A DNA stretch of 64,000 bases from Papaver somniferum (Eukaryota > Streptophyta > Magnoliopsida > Ranunculales > Papaveraceae): positions 38,113,393-38,177,392 of the forward strand of contig NC_039361.1 in NCBI RefSeq assembly GCF_003573695.1. The letters are read 5' to 3'. The position numbers were made by a program, and so were the translations under genes. Positions 47,148 through 58,454 of the stretch are shown here, in pieces (position 1 is the first letter of the stretch; each line of letters opens with the position of its first letter). A model generated the notes under the pieces. It made no database searches and was not told the origin of the DNA. It was given only the letters and a program-made list of their open reading frames with translations.

Positions 47148-49611
47148 TGAAAAAGCGGAGGTCTAACAACCACACCCAATATTTCACTTAGCAATCTGAA
47201 TGGACTAACTCCAATATACTTTCAAGAGAATCAACTAGACAGTCAGACTCAATCTTAAGAAAAGTATATCAAAGAGTTATATCTCAATTTCTCAATACAA
47301 TCTGCAATCAAACAAATAGGAATTTGCGAGCCCGATTGATTATAAGAAATAACTTGGACGTTAACAAAAATCAATATCCAAGTGTCAATCAATTTAATCA
47401 ACAACCAAAGGTTGGATTCATAATTGATTGAACTTACGCAAAACTTATGATATTTCAATTATATAAACAAATATAATGCGGAAAAGAAATAACACAGACA
47501 CCAGAAGTTTTGTTAACGAGGACACTGCAAATGCAGAAAAACCCCGGGACCTAGTCCAGATTTGAACACCACACTGTATTAAGTCGCTACACACACTAGC
47601 TTACTCCAAGTTAACTTCGGACTGGAATGTAGTTTAGCCCTAACCAATCTCACATTGATCAAGGTACAGTTGCGCTCCTTACGTATCTGAATCCCAGAAG
47701 GACTCTACGCACTTGATTCCTTAGCTGATCTCACCCACAACTAAGAGTTGCTACGACCCAAAGTCGAGGACTTGATAAACCAATCTGTCTCACACAAAAA
47801 AATCTATTGAATAGATAAATCTGTCTCCCACAGATAAACCTATGAGTTTTGTTCCGTCTTTTGATAAATCAAGGTGAACAGGAACCAATTGATATACCGT
47901 ACTTATATTCCCGAAGAATAGCCTAGAAATATCAACCACCTCAGAATAATATTAATCGTATAGTAGCGAAACAAGATATTGTGCAATCAAAAACGATGAG
48001 ACGAAGATGTTTGTGACTACTTTTTATCTTGCCTATCGGAGATTAAATCTCGAGAAAATCTTAGAGAAGATAGTACTCAATCACGATAGAAAACAGCAAG
48101 ATCAGAACAAGCAACTACAGAGAAAGTAGTTGGGTCTGGCTTCACAGTCCCAATGAAGTCTTCAAGTCGTTAACCTCAGGGTTTTGGAAAAACCTAAGGT
48201 TAAAGGAGAATCGACTCTAGTCGCAACTAGTATCACACATGAGGTGTGGGGATTAGGTTTCCCAGTTGCTAGAGTTCTCCTTTATATAGTCTTCATATCA
48301 GGATTTGCAATCAATGTTACCTTGGTAACAAAGCATTAAATATTCACTGTTAGATGAAAACCTGATTAGACTCAAGCTAATACATTACAACCGTTGGATC
48401 GAAATTAGCATGTTACACACAAATGAAAAGTGACTTCATTTAGATATGAGTAACCGTACCTAAACGTGTACACCTTTGTTGGCTCAACAATAGTTAACCG
48501 AAGTTATCCATATGAACATTTTCATATCAACCCCATTCATCTAAATGACTCAAATAAAACTAGTTCTAGGGTTGTTCAATTGTTTATATTCTTATTGAAG
48601 TATACAAGACACAATTGAAGCAAAATCGATTTCGATTCACTCGAATCAAGTTATGAACCTTATAGCCACGATTTGGAAAATATTGCATTCCTTATTATAT
48701 AAATGTATTAGTTCATGAACAAACCGATTTTAGAACATAATCCACTCAAGTATGAAAACGTGTATGCATACCTTAGTGGCCGGACTAAGTTCGGGTTTGC
48801 TAGTATGCGAACTGGTACGCATACCACCAAACTCAGTAAAGTCCCGGAACTTGAACCTCATGCCAGTACGCGTACCGGTATGCGTACTTAGTTCCCGGAC
48901 CTCTATTAAACCGACCAGTATGCAAACGGGTATGCATACCATGGTTCCCAGACTTGGATCACACATATGCAAGTACGCATACTGTGCTTATATCCAATTG
49001 TTCTAAACTCTCATTTCAACCATTGAAACATTCTCGGAAGATGACAATAGCTGTCTCACACAAACTATTAGCTTCAAAGCAATTTTCAAGTGATCGAATG
49101 ATCAATACGAAACATTCCAAGTCTACATCAAATAACTGTCTCACACAAATCATGTAAGATGTTACCAGGCGATTTTCACATGATCATCTTTTGACTTTCG
49201 TCAAGAATATAAGATGAACTTGGTTAAAGTAAAAGATTACCAACACATATTTCGAGAAATATATAAGCGAGTTAAACTCAACTCGAAATATCAAATGTGT
49301 ATTATTGAAGTCTTTTTAGATATACGACTTTTGTCTTAAATAGGAGATAGAGTAGATAGACTTTTGAGTGATAGATGGGTTCAAGTCTCCATATACCTTT
49401 TGTTGATGAAGTTCCACAAGCTCGCCTTAGTAGTTCTTCGTCTTCAATCGATGAACGTCGTGAAGTCTAATGCTCAACTACACTTTCTATCCTAATCCGA
49501 GATTTAGCTATAAGTAGACTAGAAATCAAGACTTATAGTTTTGGCAACTAAACTTGACAAACAAGCTTGAGATAGCAACGCTTACGAGTTCGACCGAGCA
49601 GTGCTCTAACA
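47148..49611 (-). repeat. 5' LTR of the complete copia element
   Basis: TGAAAAAGCGGAGG to GTGCTCTAACA, 2464 bp, the same length as its partner. TATA box reversed at 48281-48288. Palindromic array at about 48750-48980. Confidence 0.93.
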
Positions 49612-49616
49612 CCTTC

Positions 49617-50408
49617 TTTTCTGACATAAGGTCACTCAAACTAGATCAAGAATATAATATTTAATTTATTATCATCCATTGTTAACAGTCTTCATTCTGT
49701 GCGTGATCGACCACAAGTCAGTAATCAAGTTTGTTATTATGCGGGTACAGAAGACTATTGAAGACTGAAGATAAGAAGGTTTTTCTTATTGGTTTTGTAA
49801 CTTCGTGATTTGCTTTGAGACAAAATTGATCGACTGGGATCTTGTTTATATTTTGATAGACTGATTATTGACTAGTCGTATTTAGATCGACAAGCTATCA
49901 TTTGTTGGTACTCTTCAATATCTGAATTTGGTAGTTCTGTTTGGCTTGATCTGATTAACTTGTTTATCCAGAAAAGAGAAGTATTAGAAAAGACTCCTCT
50001 AATAAAGCCTCATTTTGTGTTGCAATGGTGTTTGAAGTTTCTTTTGCGGTTGAAGATGAAGCTATAGCTAACTAGGCATTCCTGAAGAGAGTTGTGGAAC
50101 AAAAACTTACTCATATCATCATTAAGAGTAGCGTAAAAGAATATGTTGACCACTTTTTTGTTGGAAAGTTTGATGGTGATGAAAGAACGTATTATATCTT
50201 TAAAGACATCTCTTTTTTCTCTTCTCAGTTAGTTCCTTGTCTTTGTACTTTTCAACCGCACTTATGTAACTCTGTAGCCCATGCTTTAGCTCATTGGGCT
50301 AAAGTAAACTCTAATTTCATGTACTGATCTGTACCTCCAATCTGGCTTAGGCCGATTCTTGAGGAATATCATTATCCTTTTTGAAGGTTGTAGCTTATAA
50401 AAAAAAAA
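49617..50408 (+). pseudogene. Remainder of the diverged LTR-like repeat, then a LINE RNase H end with poly(A)
   Basis: 49617 to about 49760 continues the repeat interrupted at 37845 and resembles 56690-56830 (CATTGTTAACAG, GTGATCGACC). From about 49950 the plus strand reads a LINE-type RNase H: VEDEAIA, a stop, then LTHIIIKSS, VDHFFVGKFDGD and CNSVAHALAHWAKVN, ending near 50328 and followed by AAAAAAAAAA at about 50399-50408. It is plausibly the 3' end of the LINE at 33510-36333; the part between the zinc-binding tail and RNase H is missing. Confidence 0.65.
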
Positions 50409-50700
50409 TCAAGATAACATAACTTCAGATCCAAGCAAAGACTCACTCACTTTATGTAAAATTCTTATTAGGAATTCATATAAGCATCTGATAAGTCCAC
50501 CTTGAAATTACACTGAAGAATATGCACTATGGTCCAGGGTTCTGGAACCATGCACAATGATGGTTTATAGTGGCTCAGTAGCCTTTGAACCTACAAGCAA
50601 AATATGGTGTCCAGTAACACTTAAGACTAATCCATGATCCACAACCACAAAGTAATTTAGTGAATAAATTTAACTTAAAAGTTTTTATGAGAATCATAGC
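50409..50700. other. No recognised feature
   Basis: AT-rich sequence between the LINE poly(A) and an old antisense LTR. No ORF or repeat match seen. Confidence 0.4.
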
Positions 50701-53700
50701 AAATTCGAACATAATCATATAGAATAGTTTTTTTTTACTTCTGTTAATATCGGAACTGGGCGGGTTTGCAAACCTTTGAAAGTTCACGAAGTCAGGGAAA
50801 AAAGGGCTTGCAAACCTCGGAAATTCGCAAAAGTCGGGCCACATGGGTTTGTATGACTTGGAAGTTTGCGAAAGTTAGTTGGTAATGGTTTGCAAACCAG
50901 GGATGCTAACCTACCTAATTTCCGAACTTCAAATGTAAAGGGTTTGCAAACCCGGACTCGCATTAGTAAAACATACAAATACGTTTACCTAGCGCCAAAC
51001 AGTTCTTTTTCTCACATAACTAATTTGAAACATTCTTATTGGAGCATTGCTCGGTAGAACTCACAAGTGTTGTTATCTCAAGCTTGTTGTCAAATTTAGT
51101 TGATCAAAACTATATCTTGATTTCTAGTCTACATTTAGTCAAGTCTCGGATTAGGATAGAGTGTGTAGTTGAGTACCAGACACCATTGCGTTATATTGTT
51201 TGAAGGCGAAGATCAACCAAAGCTTTTGGAGAACTTCATCAACAAAAGATAAGTGAAGATGGAACCATATGTTACTCAAGTTTTTACCTTTCAATCTATA
51301 AGACTAAGTCGCATGACTAAAGTGGACTTTACATGCACAACGGAAATTTCGAGTCAAGTTTATCTTGTTAATTATTCTCGACATATGTGGACTAAGCTTA
51401 AGTACATTTGTTTATACTTGATGAATTTGGTTAAGAAAAATTTATTGTTTATGACCTAAATCATGATTCAGGTAAATCATCTGAAAATAGACTGGAACAG
51501 TGATATGTGTCATTGATGTTATTCGGGAATATATCAAATTGATTATTAGAGAGATATATAGAACTACTGTATATATGGATACATGATAGTACACGTACTC
51601 GCTTACATTCTGGTGCAAATGTTATAGGTCCGGAGCCGCAGTACATGTACCCAGTATGCGTACCAGCGTAGCTATAGTTAGGCAACAACTTTTGGTACAC
51701 ATGCCCAGTATGCAAACCCAAAAAAGTATGTTAACTCGTGAACCAGGATGGTAAACATACCTAGTATGCAAACCGAAAAAGATCTGTTGACTCCTAAACC
51801 AGGATGGTACACATACCAAGTATGAAAACAGGAAAATATCTGTTGACTCCTGAAACCGTTTTTATCTTAAAGGTATACAAACCCGGTACACGTACCATGA
51901 CAAAAATACTCACGAACTGGAAAATGGTACACGTACTTACCCAGTCGAATATTTCCAGATGCATCAGAATTATGTCTATGAGATAATCGTCATTTGAACA
52001 ACTCTTTAAAAACAAATCTAGACATATTTTATCACGCCATAACCTATAGTTGTGACTCAAGATTAAACTCTTAAAGTGCTAAATGAAAATGGTTAAGCTT
52101 ATAGTTCGTCTGGCTAGTTTCAGCTAACCTTTCATGAACAAGTTATTGTATACGGTTGGGTTACGGTTCATCCTAACCATATTGTATATTTTGTTGTTCT
52201 AATCTCAAATCAAAGATTCATCTAACGGTGGATATTGATTGCTTGATTCCAAAGCTAACTTAGCTAAAATCCAAAGCAACCTTTGATTTTCAAAGTCTAT
52301 ATAAGGAAAACCTCAAGCAACTGGGATCTTTGAATCCCCGACACTTTTCTTGTGTGTCCTAGTTATAAACTAGAGTCGTCTTCTCCTTTAAACCTTTTTA
52401 GGTTTAGCGACTAAGAAGACTTCTCTTAGGGACTCATGAAACCAAGTCCGACTATCTTTATCTTGATAGTTCGAGTCCCGATCTTGCTACTGATTGTTGA
52501 GTCTTACTATGAGCAGGAAAGATAGATAGAAATCGCAAATTCTTCGTCTCAGACTTTGTGACTCCATAAGTATATTCATATATAACGATTCTTTGTTGAA
52601 ATCGGAGTAGGTTTTACTTGTGAGGTGAATAATAATCTAGGCTGCTCTTAGGGAATCGTAAGTACCGGATTTTGAGGTTTGCTAGAATTTTTCTATTGTA
52701 AACGATTTCCTATCTCACCTTGATCTTTTGATCAAAACGCAAATCACATATATGCTTATCTGTGGGACGCAGATTGGTTTAAAGTCTTCAATTGAGTTGA
52801 AGCAACTCTTAGGTTGTAAAGGACGTCAGCTAAGAGAATAAATTGCGCAGAGTCTTGTGAGATTTAAGAGGCGTAAGGAGCGCGATTGTAACTGAATTAC
52901 TGTAACGGTGGATTCGCTCTCAACTACATTCCAATCCGAAGTTTTGATAGTAGGCTAGATCATGTAGCGGCTTAATACAATTTGGTGTTCAAATCTCGAT
53001 GGGTCCCGGTTTTTTTTTCTGCATTTGCGTTTTCCTCGTTAGCAAATTTTTTGGTGTCTGTGTTATTTATTTTTCCGCATTATATTGTTTATCGTTATAA
53101 TTTGAATATCACAGGCTGTACGTAAATCAATCAAAGTAGATGTGTCCATCATAATTATTGGATACGACTTGATTGATCTTGGATATTGATCTTTGGAATT
53201 TTCCAAGTACTCTCACGGCATAATCAGGTTCACGGACTTGTCTCCGGTTACATATTGATTGTGAGATAAAGAGATATAAACTCTTCTTATAATTACCCTT
53301 TGAGATTCATTAATCTCTAACTCTCGGAATTGTAATTGAGTTTAGTTCATACATGTTACCTAAGAAAAAGTTGGTGGTTTATTTTGGCACCCCCACATTC
53401 TCAATTCTCAATAGTCATATACAGTATATACTGTTGCTTGGGAAATTTCCAAATGATCAACCTGGGATAAAAATAGTTCTTGAACAATAAATTGTTTTAA
53501 TTAAGATTGTTAAGGATCTATAACATCCAATTCTTTAATCATATTTCTAAAGTTTAACCAAAACAAGCTTGAACTCGAAAAAAATTCTTTGCAATATTAA
53601 ATCTACTAAAATCATACGACTTGGTCTCACAAGATAGATGGGTAAATGTCGTGAGTAAATATGATAAGTCATTCTTCACATACCGTATTGTTGATGAAGT

Positions 53701-53897
53701 TCTCGCAAATGTCTTTATTTGTTCTTCAATCTTCGAGGATTATTCCATGATGTATGATACTCAACTACCATGCTCTAATCCTAATCTAATACTTGACCAT
53801 AGTATACTAAAACTCAAGATATAGTTTTGTACATCTAACATTAACAACAAGCTTGAGATAACAAAACTTGCGAGTTCGACTGTACGGTGCTCGAACA
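50700..53897 (-). repeat. Old, truncated antisense LTR related to the copia family, split by a solo LTR
   Basis: The left part (about 50700-51036) has TTTGAAACATTCT, matching the family text CATTGAAACATTCTCGG. The right part (53409-53897) ends GCTTGAGATAACAAAACTTGCG...GTGCTCGAACA, a diverged reverse of TGTTAGAGCAC...CGCAAG...CTCAAGC. Its array uses the perfect palindrome GGTTTGCAAACC (50763-50774, 50887-50898, 50941-50952; one mismatch at 50805-50816) in the place where other copies have GTACGCGTAC or GTATGCATAC. The U5 side is missing. Confidence 0.7.
51037..53403 (+). mobile_element. Diverged copia solo LTR with ATTCT duplication
   Basis: TATTGGAGCATTGCTCGG (initial TG changed to TA) to ...CCCCCACATTCTCA, 2367 bp. 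ATTCT is present at 51032-51036 and 53404-53408. TATA box TATATAAGG at 52298-52306. The array carries GTACATGTAC (51641-51650) and GGTACACGTACC units. It is much more diverged from the other LTRs than they are from each other, so it is an older or separate subfamily. Confidence 0.88.
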
Positions 53898-54189
53898 TTT
53901 TGCAGTTGAAGTATCTTATTAGGATCAAAAATACTAGAAGTACCGTTAGTGGGAAACTATACTTGTGATTAGTATTTTGGTTGATATTACTTCTTATTGA
54001 ACTAACTCGTATAGTTATATTTTTCATAAGTTCTTCATTATTATGGTCATTGTCTTTTGATATAAGGCCACTCAAGACTTGAAAGATTTGACTATTGTAG
54101 ATCTAAATGATTCTAGATATGTTAGGGTAGAACTATCGAAGGTGGACTTGGTCGAGCTCTGCGAATCGGTACTTCGACTCGGCGACAAA
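53898..54189 (+). repeat. Fragment of the second LTR-like family
   Basis: It resembles 37690-37845 plus 49617-49650 (GTACCGTTAGTGGGAAACTA; GATATAAGGCCACTCAAGAC). Boundaries are approximate. Confidence 0.45.
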
Positions 54190-55260
54190 ATTAGCGACGG
54201 AATCAGTTCTTTTTCACATATATTCTAGTTTTCAACGTTAATTCTCTTCATTAATTCAGGTGATTCTTCATTATTTCAGGTGATTTTCAATTAGATCAAA
54301 TGATTGGTGCTTTCAAATACGATTTGTTTTACTAAATTCTATGTCATTTCAAAATGTTACTAACCTAGAAAATATTGAATCATCTGGGGATATTAATTTT
54401 GCAAAAAATTCAGAATCCATCATGGATCCACCATCTCTATTCATCCCTGATGAAGTTATTGATGATAGTTCAAGTGAATGGAGATTCAATCTGATAGGTA
54501 GACTGGATTTTGTCAATCTGAAAATTGAAAAAACTTAAGTAATTTTGAAGAAACAATGGGTTTTGAAAGGTTCAGTACAATTGATTCCTCTGGGAAAAGG
54601 ATTTTTTATAATTAAGCTTGATTATGAAGATGACAGAAGTTTCATATAGAGGGGTCTCTGGATGGTTGAATCACAAACCCTGAAACTTAGAGCATGGGAG
54701 CCGAATTTTTAACCCAGAAAATCAAAAAACCTCTACAACTTTCGTTGTAACTTTCCCTGGTTTAAGTATTGAATATTAGAAGGAAAGTATTATCTTACAA
54801 TTAGGAAATAAAATTGGCAGAGCAGTGAAGGTTGATGAAACAACTCTAAAACGTGAAGTGGGATACTATGCAAGTGTGTTGGTGGAAGTGGACTTATCTA
54901 AGTTAATTCCAAGTAAAGTGATTATTGAATCAAAATATGGTAAAATTGAACAAACTGTTCAAATTTCCAAACGACCAAAATTTTGCTTCCACTGCAAGAT
55001 CATAGGTCATTTAGTAGCTGAATGCAGAGTTAAAAGAAATGAAGGACATACTAAAGAAACACCTCAAGTGGTTCAAGTTAAGCTTCCAAAGAAACAATAG
55101 AGACTAAAGAATCCTTCTGCAGTAAAAAGTTTTGATATCTGCTTTCCTTCTAAAGATACTGATATAGAGCATATAATTGTTGATATTTATGAAGCTTTAT
55201 TAAGTGATAATGAAACTATAGATGCTATAATTCCACCAGCTCAGAAATAAAGGGTTTTTG
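54190..55260 (+). pseudogene. LINE ORF1 (DUF4283/zinc-knuckle type), decayed
   Basis: ATG at 54341 opens 65 codons (ending ...RLDFVNLKIEK), then stop codons interrupt a DUF4283-like middle part with FFIIKLDYEDDRSFI and RGLWMVESQTLKLRAWEPNF. A better-preserved frame at 54825-55100 has ASVLVEVDLSKLIPSKVIIE and the knuckle CFHCKIIGHLVAEC. Such proteins bind LINE RNA. No endonuclease or RT follows, so only the 5' part of a LINE is present. It could be displaced from the LINE at 33510 or belong to another copy. Confidence 0.8.
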
Positions 55261-57182
55261 AATAACCTTTGTGCACGAAAAAGTAAGAATACTCGTATCA
55301 GAGAGGGTACATCACACGGTTTAGATGATGAACACTAGTTTAATAATCTTATGTTTTTAAATTGAAGTTTTCAACCATGCAGGTATATTGTATCACTATA
55401 AAATTTTAATTCTAAGTTTTAAGCTTTCATCTAGAGAGAAAATTCCCTCATTATATAAAAAAGGGTGTCAGGGAGGCACGATACATGGGTGTAACCATTT
55501 AAACGTACTTTTTTCTGGAAAAAACCCAGATATTTTTCAAACCTAGATATCAACCTATACGAACACACCTTATATAATAATACAGAAATAATAACTGCCA
55601 AATATTATTTCAACAAGGTATAACTTGGTAAATAGTCTGAGTTCGAAACCGAACCAACTATGGGATCGTTAACCAAGTGGATTAATGTACGAGTTTATTT
55701 ACTTTGTTATAAATATAAAAATAATTATAATGCGCTAAGAAAGTGAATCACACATACGCGCGCGCACACACACACAAGATTTTTTTAACGAGGGAAACTT
55801 CATGGCAGAAAAACCTCGGAACTTAGTCCAGTTTTGAATATTCTCATAATTAAGCTGCTATACAAATTGACTATCGCAACTTCGTATAGTTGTGACCAAG
55901 TAAACACTCATTGGATACTCAATTCCTTCAGTATCCTTGCGCCCAGAACCAATCTGGTATGTGCATGTGAATCTAAAGACATAGTCCAATATATTGAGTT
56001 GCTTCATTGATGTCAAGACTTCTGCTTTCAACTCTTTTGGATCATAACCCAAAATAACAAAACTAAGTATGTCTCAGTAACCAACTCACTTATCAATCTC
56101 TCAAATCAAAATTCCGATCATAGAAAAAATAGAGTTAATGATTATCTACTTATTTAATATATACTCCTTCGATCAAATCAATCTCAGTGAACAAGCTCTA
56201 TCCAAGCAACTTAACAAGAATAATCAACTACACAGTTTGTTTCGATCTTTCTTATGTCTATCGAAATAAACTGCTTGTTAGATCCTAGAGAATCAAGTGT
56301 GCAATAAGTAACAAAAAGATCAGAAACCAAAAAAATAAAACTCTTTAGTCTACAAAGCAACTGCGCACAAACAACTTGACTTCACTATTAACCAATAGAC
56401 AGAATGAAGTCTGTTAATGTTGATTAATCAACAGTTCCATCTGTAGTAATAGTCAAATCCCCAAACAAAATTTATTAGCCTTATATCTGAAGAGAAAGAG
56501 CATAAAATAAACAAGTTTGTTCCATCAAGGATAACTATACCGTTAGTTCTTGATCAATCAAATAAACAATAAATCAAAAAACCTAAAAATAATACAATGT
56601 TTTGTTGAGAAACTAAATCATATTGTTATTTAAGTTTTCGTTGAATGACAATATAGTTATCTTAAATGGATCAAATTTTTTTTATTCTACGGTCATTTTT
56701 TTCCAGATATAAGGCCGCTCAAGTTTGTTTGAGGATTGACTAGAACAAATCAAAGTAGTTATAGGTATGTTGATAGGACTTTTGATCAATCATTGTTAAC
56801 AGATTCTATTTTGTGTGATCAATAGTTTTGGTTGCTAACGCCTATAAATACACACCTTCCCTTTTTATTTCTTCACAAATTATCGTATCCACTTACTTAA
56901 AAATCTTTCAGTTGAACCTATTTGTCTCCATTTTTTTTGAAAATGAATCCAAGAGCAAAAGAAACAGAAAAGACAAATGTATAAGAATAAAAACAATGAG
57001 TGGATTAACCTAAGATTGGAACAAAGAACAAGAGTTCGACATCCCTAAACAACAATCTGTTCCTGGTGTACTCCCTAAGCATACAACCAAACTAAGAGGT
57101 GGGTGCTCTGAGTTGAAAGAAGTGTTTGATTTCTTCCCCCCTGCTGTTAAAGAAAGAGCCTGACTATATACTAGGTGGCATA
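55261..57182. repeat. Mixed relic sequence: antisense LTR-like piece, microsatellite, second-family fragment
   Basis: 55757-55777 is a CG/CA microsatellite. 55788-55860 (ACGAGGGAAACTTCATGGC, CTTAGTCCAG, ATTAAGCTGC) is a diverged antisense match to the U5-side text of the family LTR (AACGAGGAAACCGCAAATGC, CCTAGTCCAG, ATTAAGCCGC). 56620-56830 matches the second LTR-like family. 57000-57180 is unassigned; its frame (EFDIPKQQSVPGVLPKH...) is not recognised. No intact gene. Confidence 0.4.
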
Positions 57183-58228
57183 TGTTAGAGCACTTCTCGG
57201 TCGAACTCGAAACCGTAGCTATCTCAAGCTTGTTTGTTAAGTTTAGTTGCCAAAACTATAAGTCTTGATTTTTAGTCTACTTATAACTAAGTCTCCGCTT
57301 AGGATAGAAAGTGTAATTGAGTATTAGACTTCACGGCATTCATCGATTGAAGACGAAGAACTACTAAGGGGAACTTCATCAACAAAATATACGTTGAGAC
57401 TTGAACTCATCTATCACTCAAAAGTCTATCTACTCTATCTCCTATTTGAGACAAAATTCGTATAACTATATAGACTTCAACTATGCACATTTGATATTTC
57501 GAGCTGAGCTTAACTCGCTTACATATTTCTCGAAATATATGTAGGTAAGGTTTCGCTTTAACCAAGTTCATCTTATATTCTTTACGAAAGTCAAAAGATG
57601 ATCATGTATGGTAACATCTTACATGATTTGTATGAGACAGTCATTTGATGTAGAATCGGAATGTTTCGTATTGATCATTCGATCACTTGAAAATTGCTTT
57701 GAAGCTAATAGTTTGTGTGAGACAGCTATTGTCGTCTTCCGAGAATGTTTCAATGGTTGAAATGAGAGTTTAGAACAATTGGATATAAGCACAGTATGCA
57801 TACTTGCATATGTGTGATCCAAGTCTGGGAACCATGGTATGCATGCATACTGATTGGTTTAGTAGAGGTCCGGGAACTAAGTACGCATACCGGTACGCGT
57901 AATGGCGTGAGGTTCAAGTTCCGGGACTTTACTGAGTTTGGTGGTATGCGTACCCGTTCGCATACTGGCGAACCCAAACTTAGTCCGGCCACTAAGGTAT
58001 GCGTACCCGTTTGCATACTTGAGTGGATTATGTTCTAAAATCGGTTTGTTCATGAACTAATACATTTATATAATAAGGAATGCAATCTTTTGCAAACCGT
58101 GGCTATAATGTTCATGACTTGATTCGAGTGAATCAAAATCGATTTTGCTTCAATTGTGTCTTGTATACTTCAACCAGAATATAAACAATTGAACCACTCT
58201 AGAACTAGTTTCATTTGAGTCATTTGAC
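57183..58228 (+). repeat. 5' LTR fragment of the deleted element
   Basis: TGTTAGAGCACTTCTCGG onward, matching 60959-62020 closely, including the palindromic array at about 57785-58020. It stops before the LTR TATA box, so it has no promoter of its own. Confidence 0.88.
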
Positions 58229-58393
58229 AAGTTTTTTTTTCTCTACCCAAAGTTAATTAAAGTGATGTAGTTTTTTTCTACTATCCCTTTACTGCACTGT
58301 ACCGCCTTTCAGTGTGCGAATCTTGACTATCGAACGCTTTAAGAAATCCTGCTTTCCTTTTGCGGGTCGCGGTTCATGAACATGTCCAAGCCC

Positions 58394-58407
58394 ATTTTTG
58401 GGTATAT
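58394..58407 (+). promoter_or_regulatory. TATA-like box ahead of the internal ORF
   Basis: TTTGGGTATATAAG lies about 50 bp upstream of the ATG at 58455. Since the 5' LTR promoter is deleted here, this would be the nearest core promoter. Only the motif is seen; activity is unknown. Confidence 0.4.
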
Positions 58408-58454
58408 AAGAAATATGGTATGCGTACCATTGTTCTTCCTTCTAGTCCGCGTAC

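Larger units (their letters stand above)
37851..49611 (-). mobile_element. Complete Ty1/copia (Sirevirus-like) element with 5-bp target duplication
   Basis: Two LTRs of 2464 bp each (37851-40314 and 47148-49611), primer site at 47135-47145, polypurine tract at the other end, and pol between. CCTTC occurs immediately outside both ends (37846-37850 and 49612-49616). The LTRs look roughly 93-95% alike by eye, so the insertion is not very recent. The interior is interrupted by a solo LTR of the same family at 41696-44136. The lineage call rests on LDSGCSRHMTGD, TRPDIAFSVGCCARFQANPK and several polypurine tracts. Confidence 0.93.
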
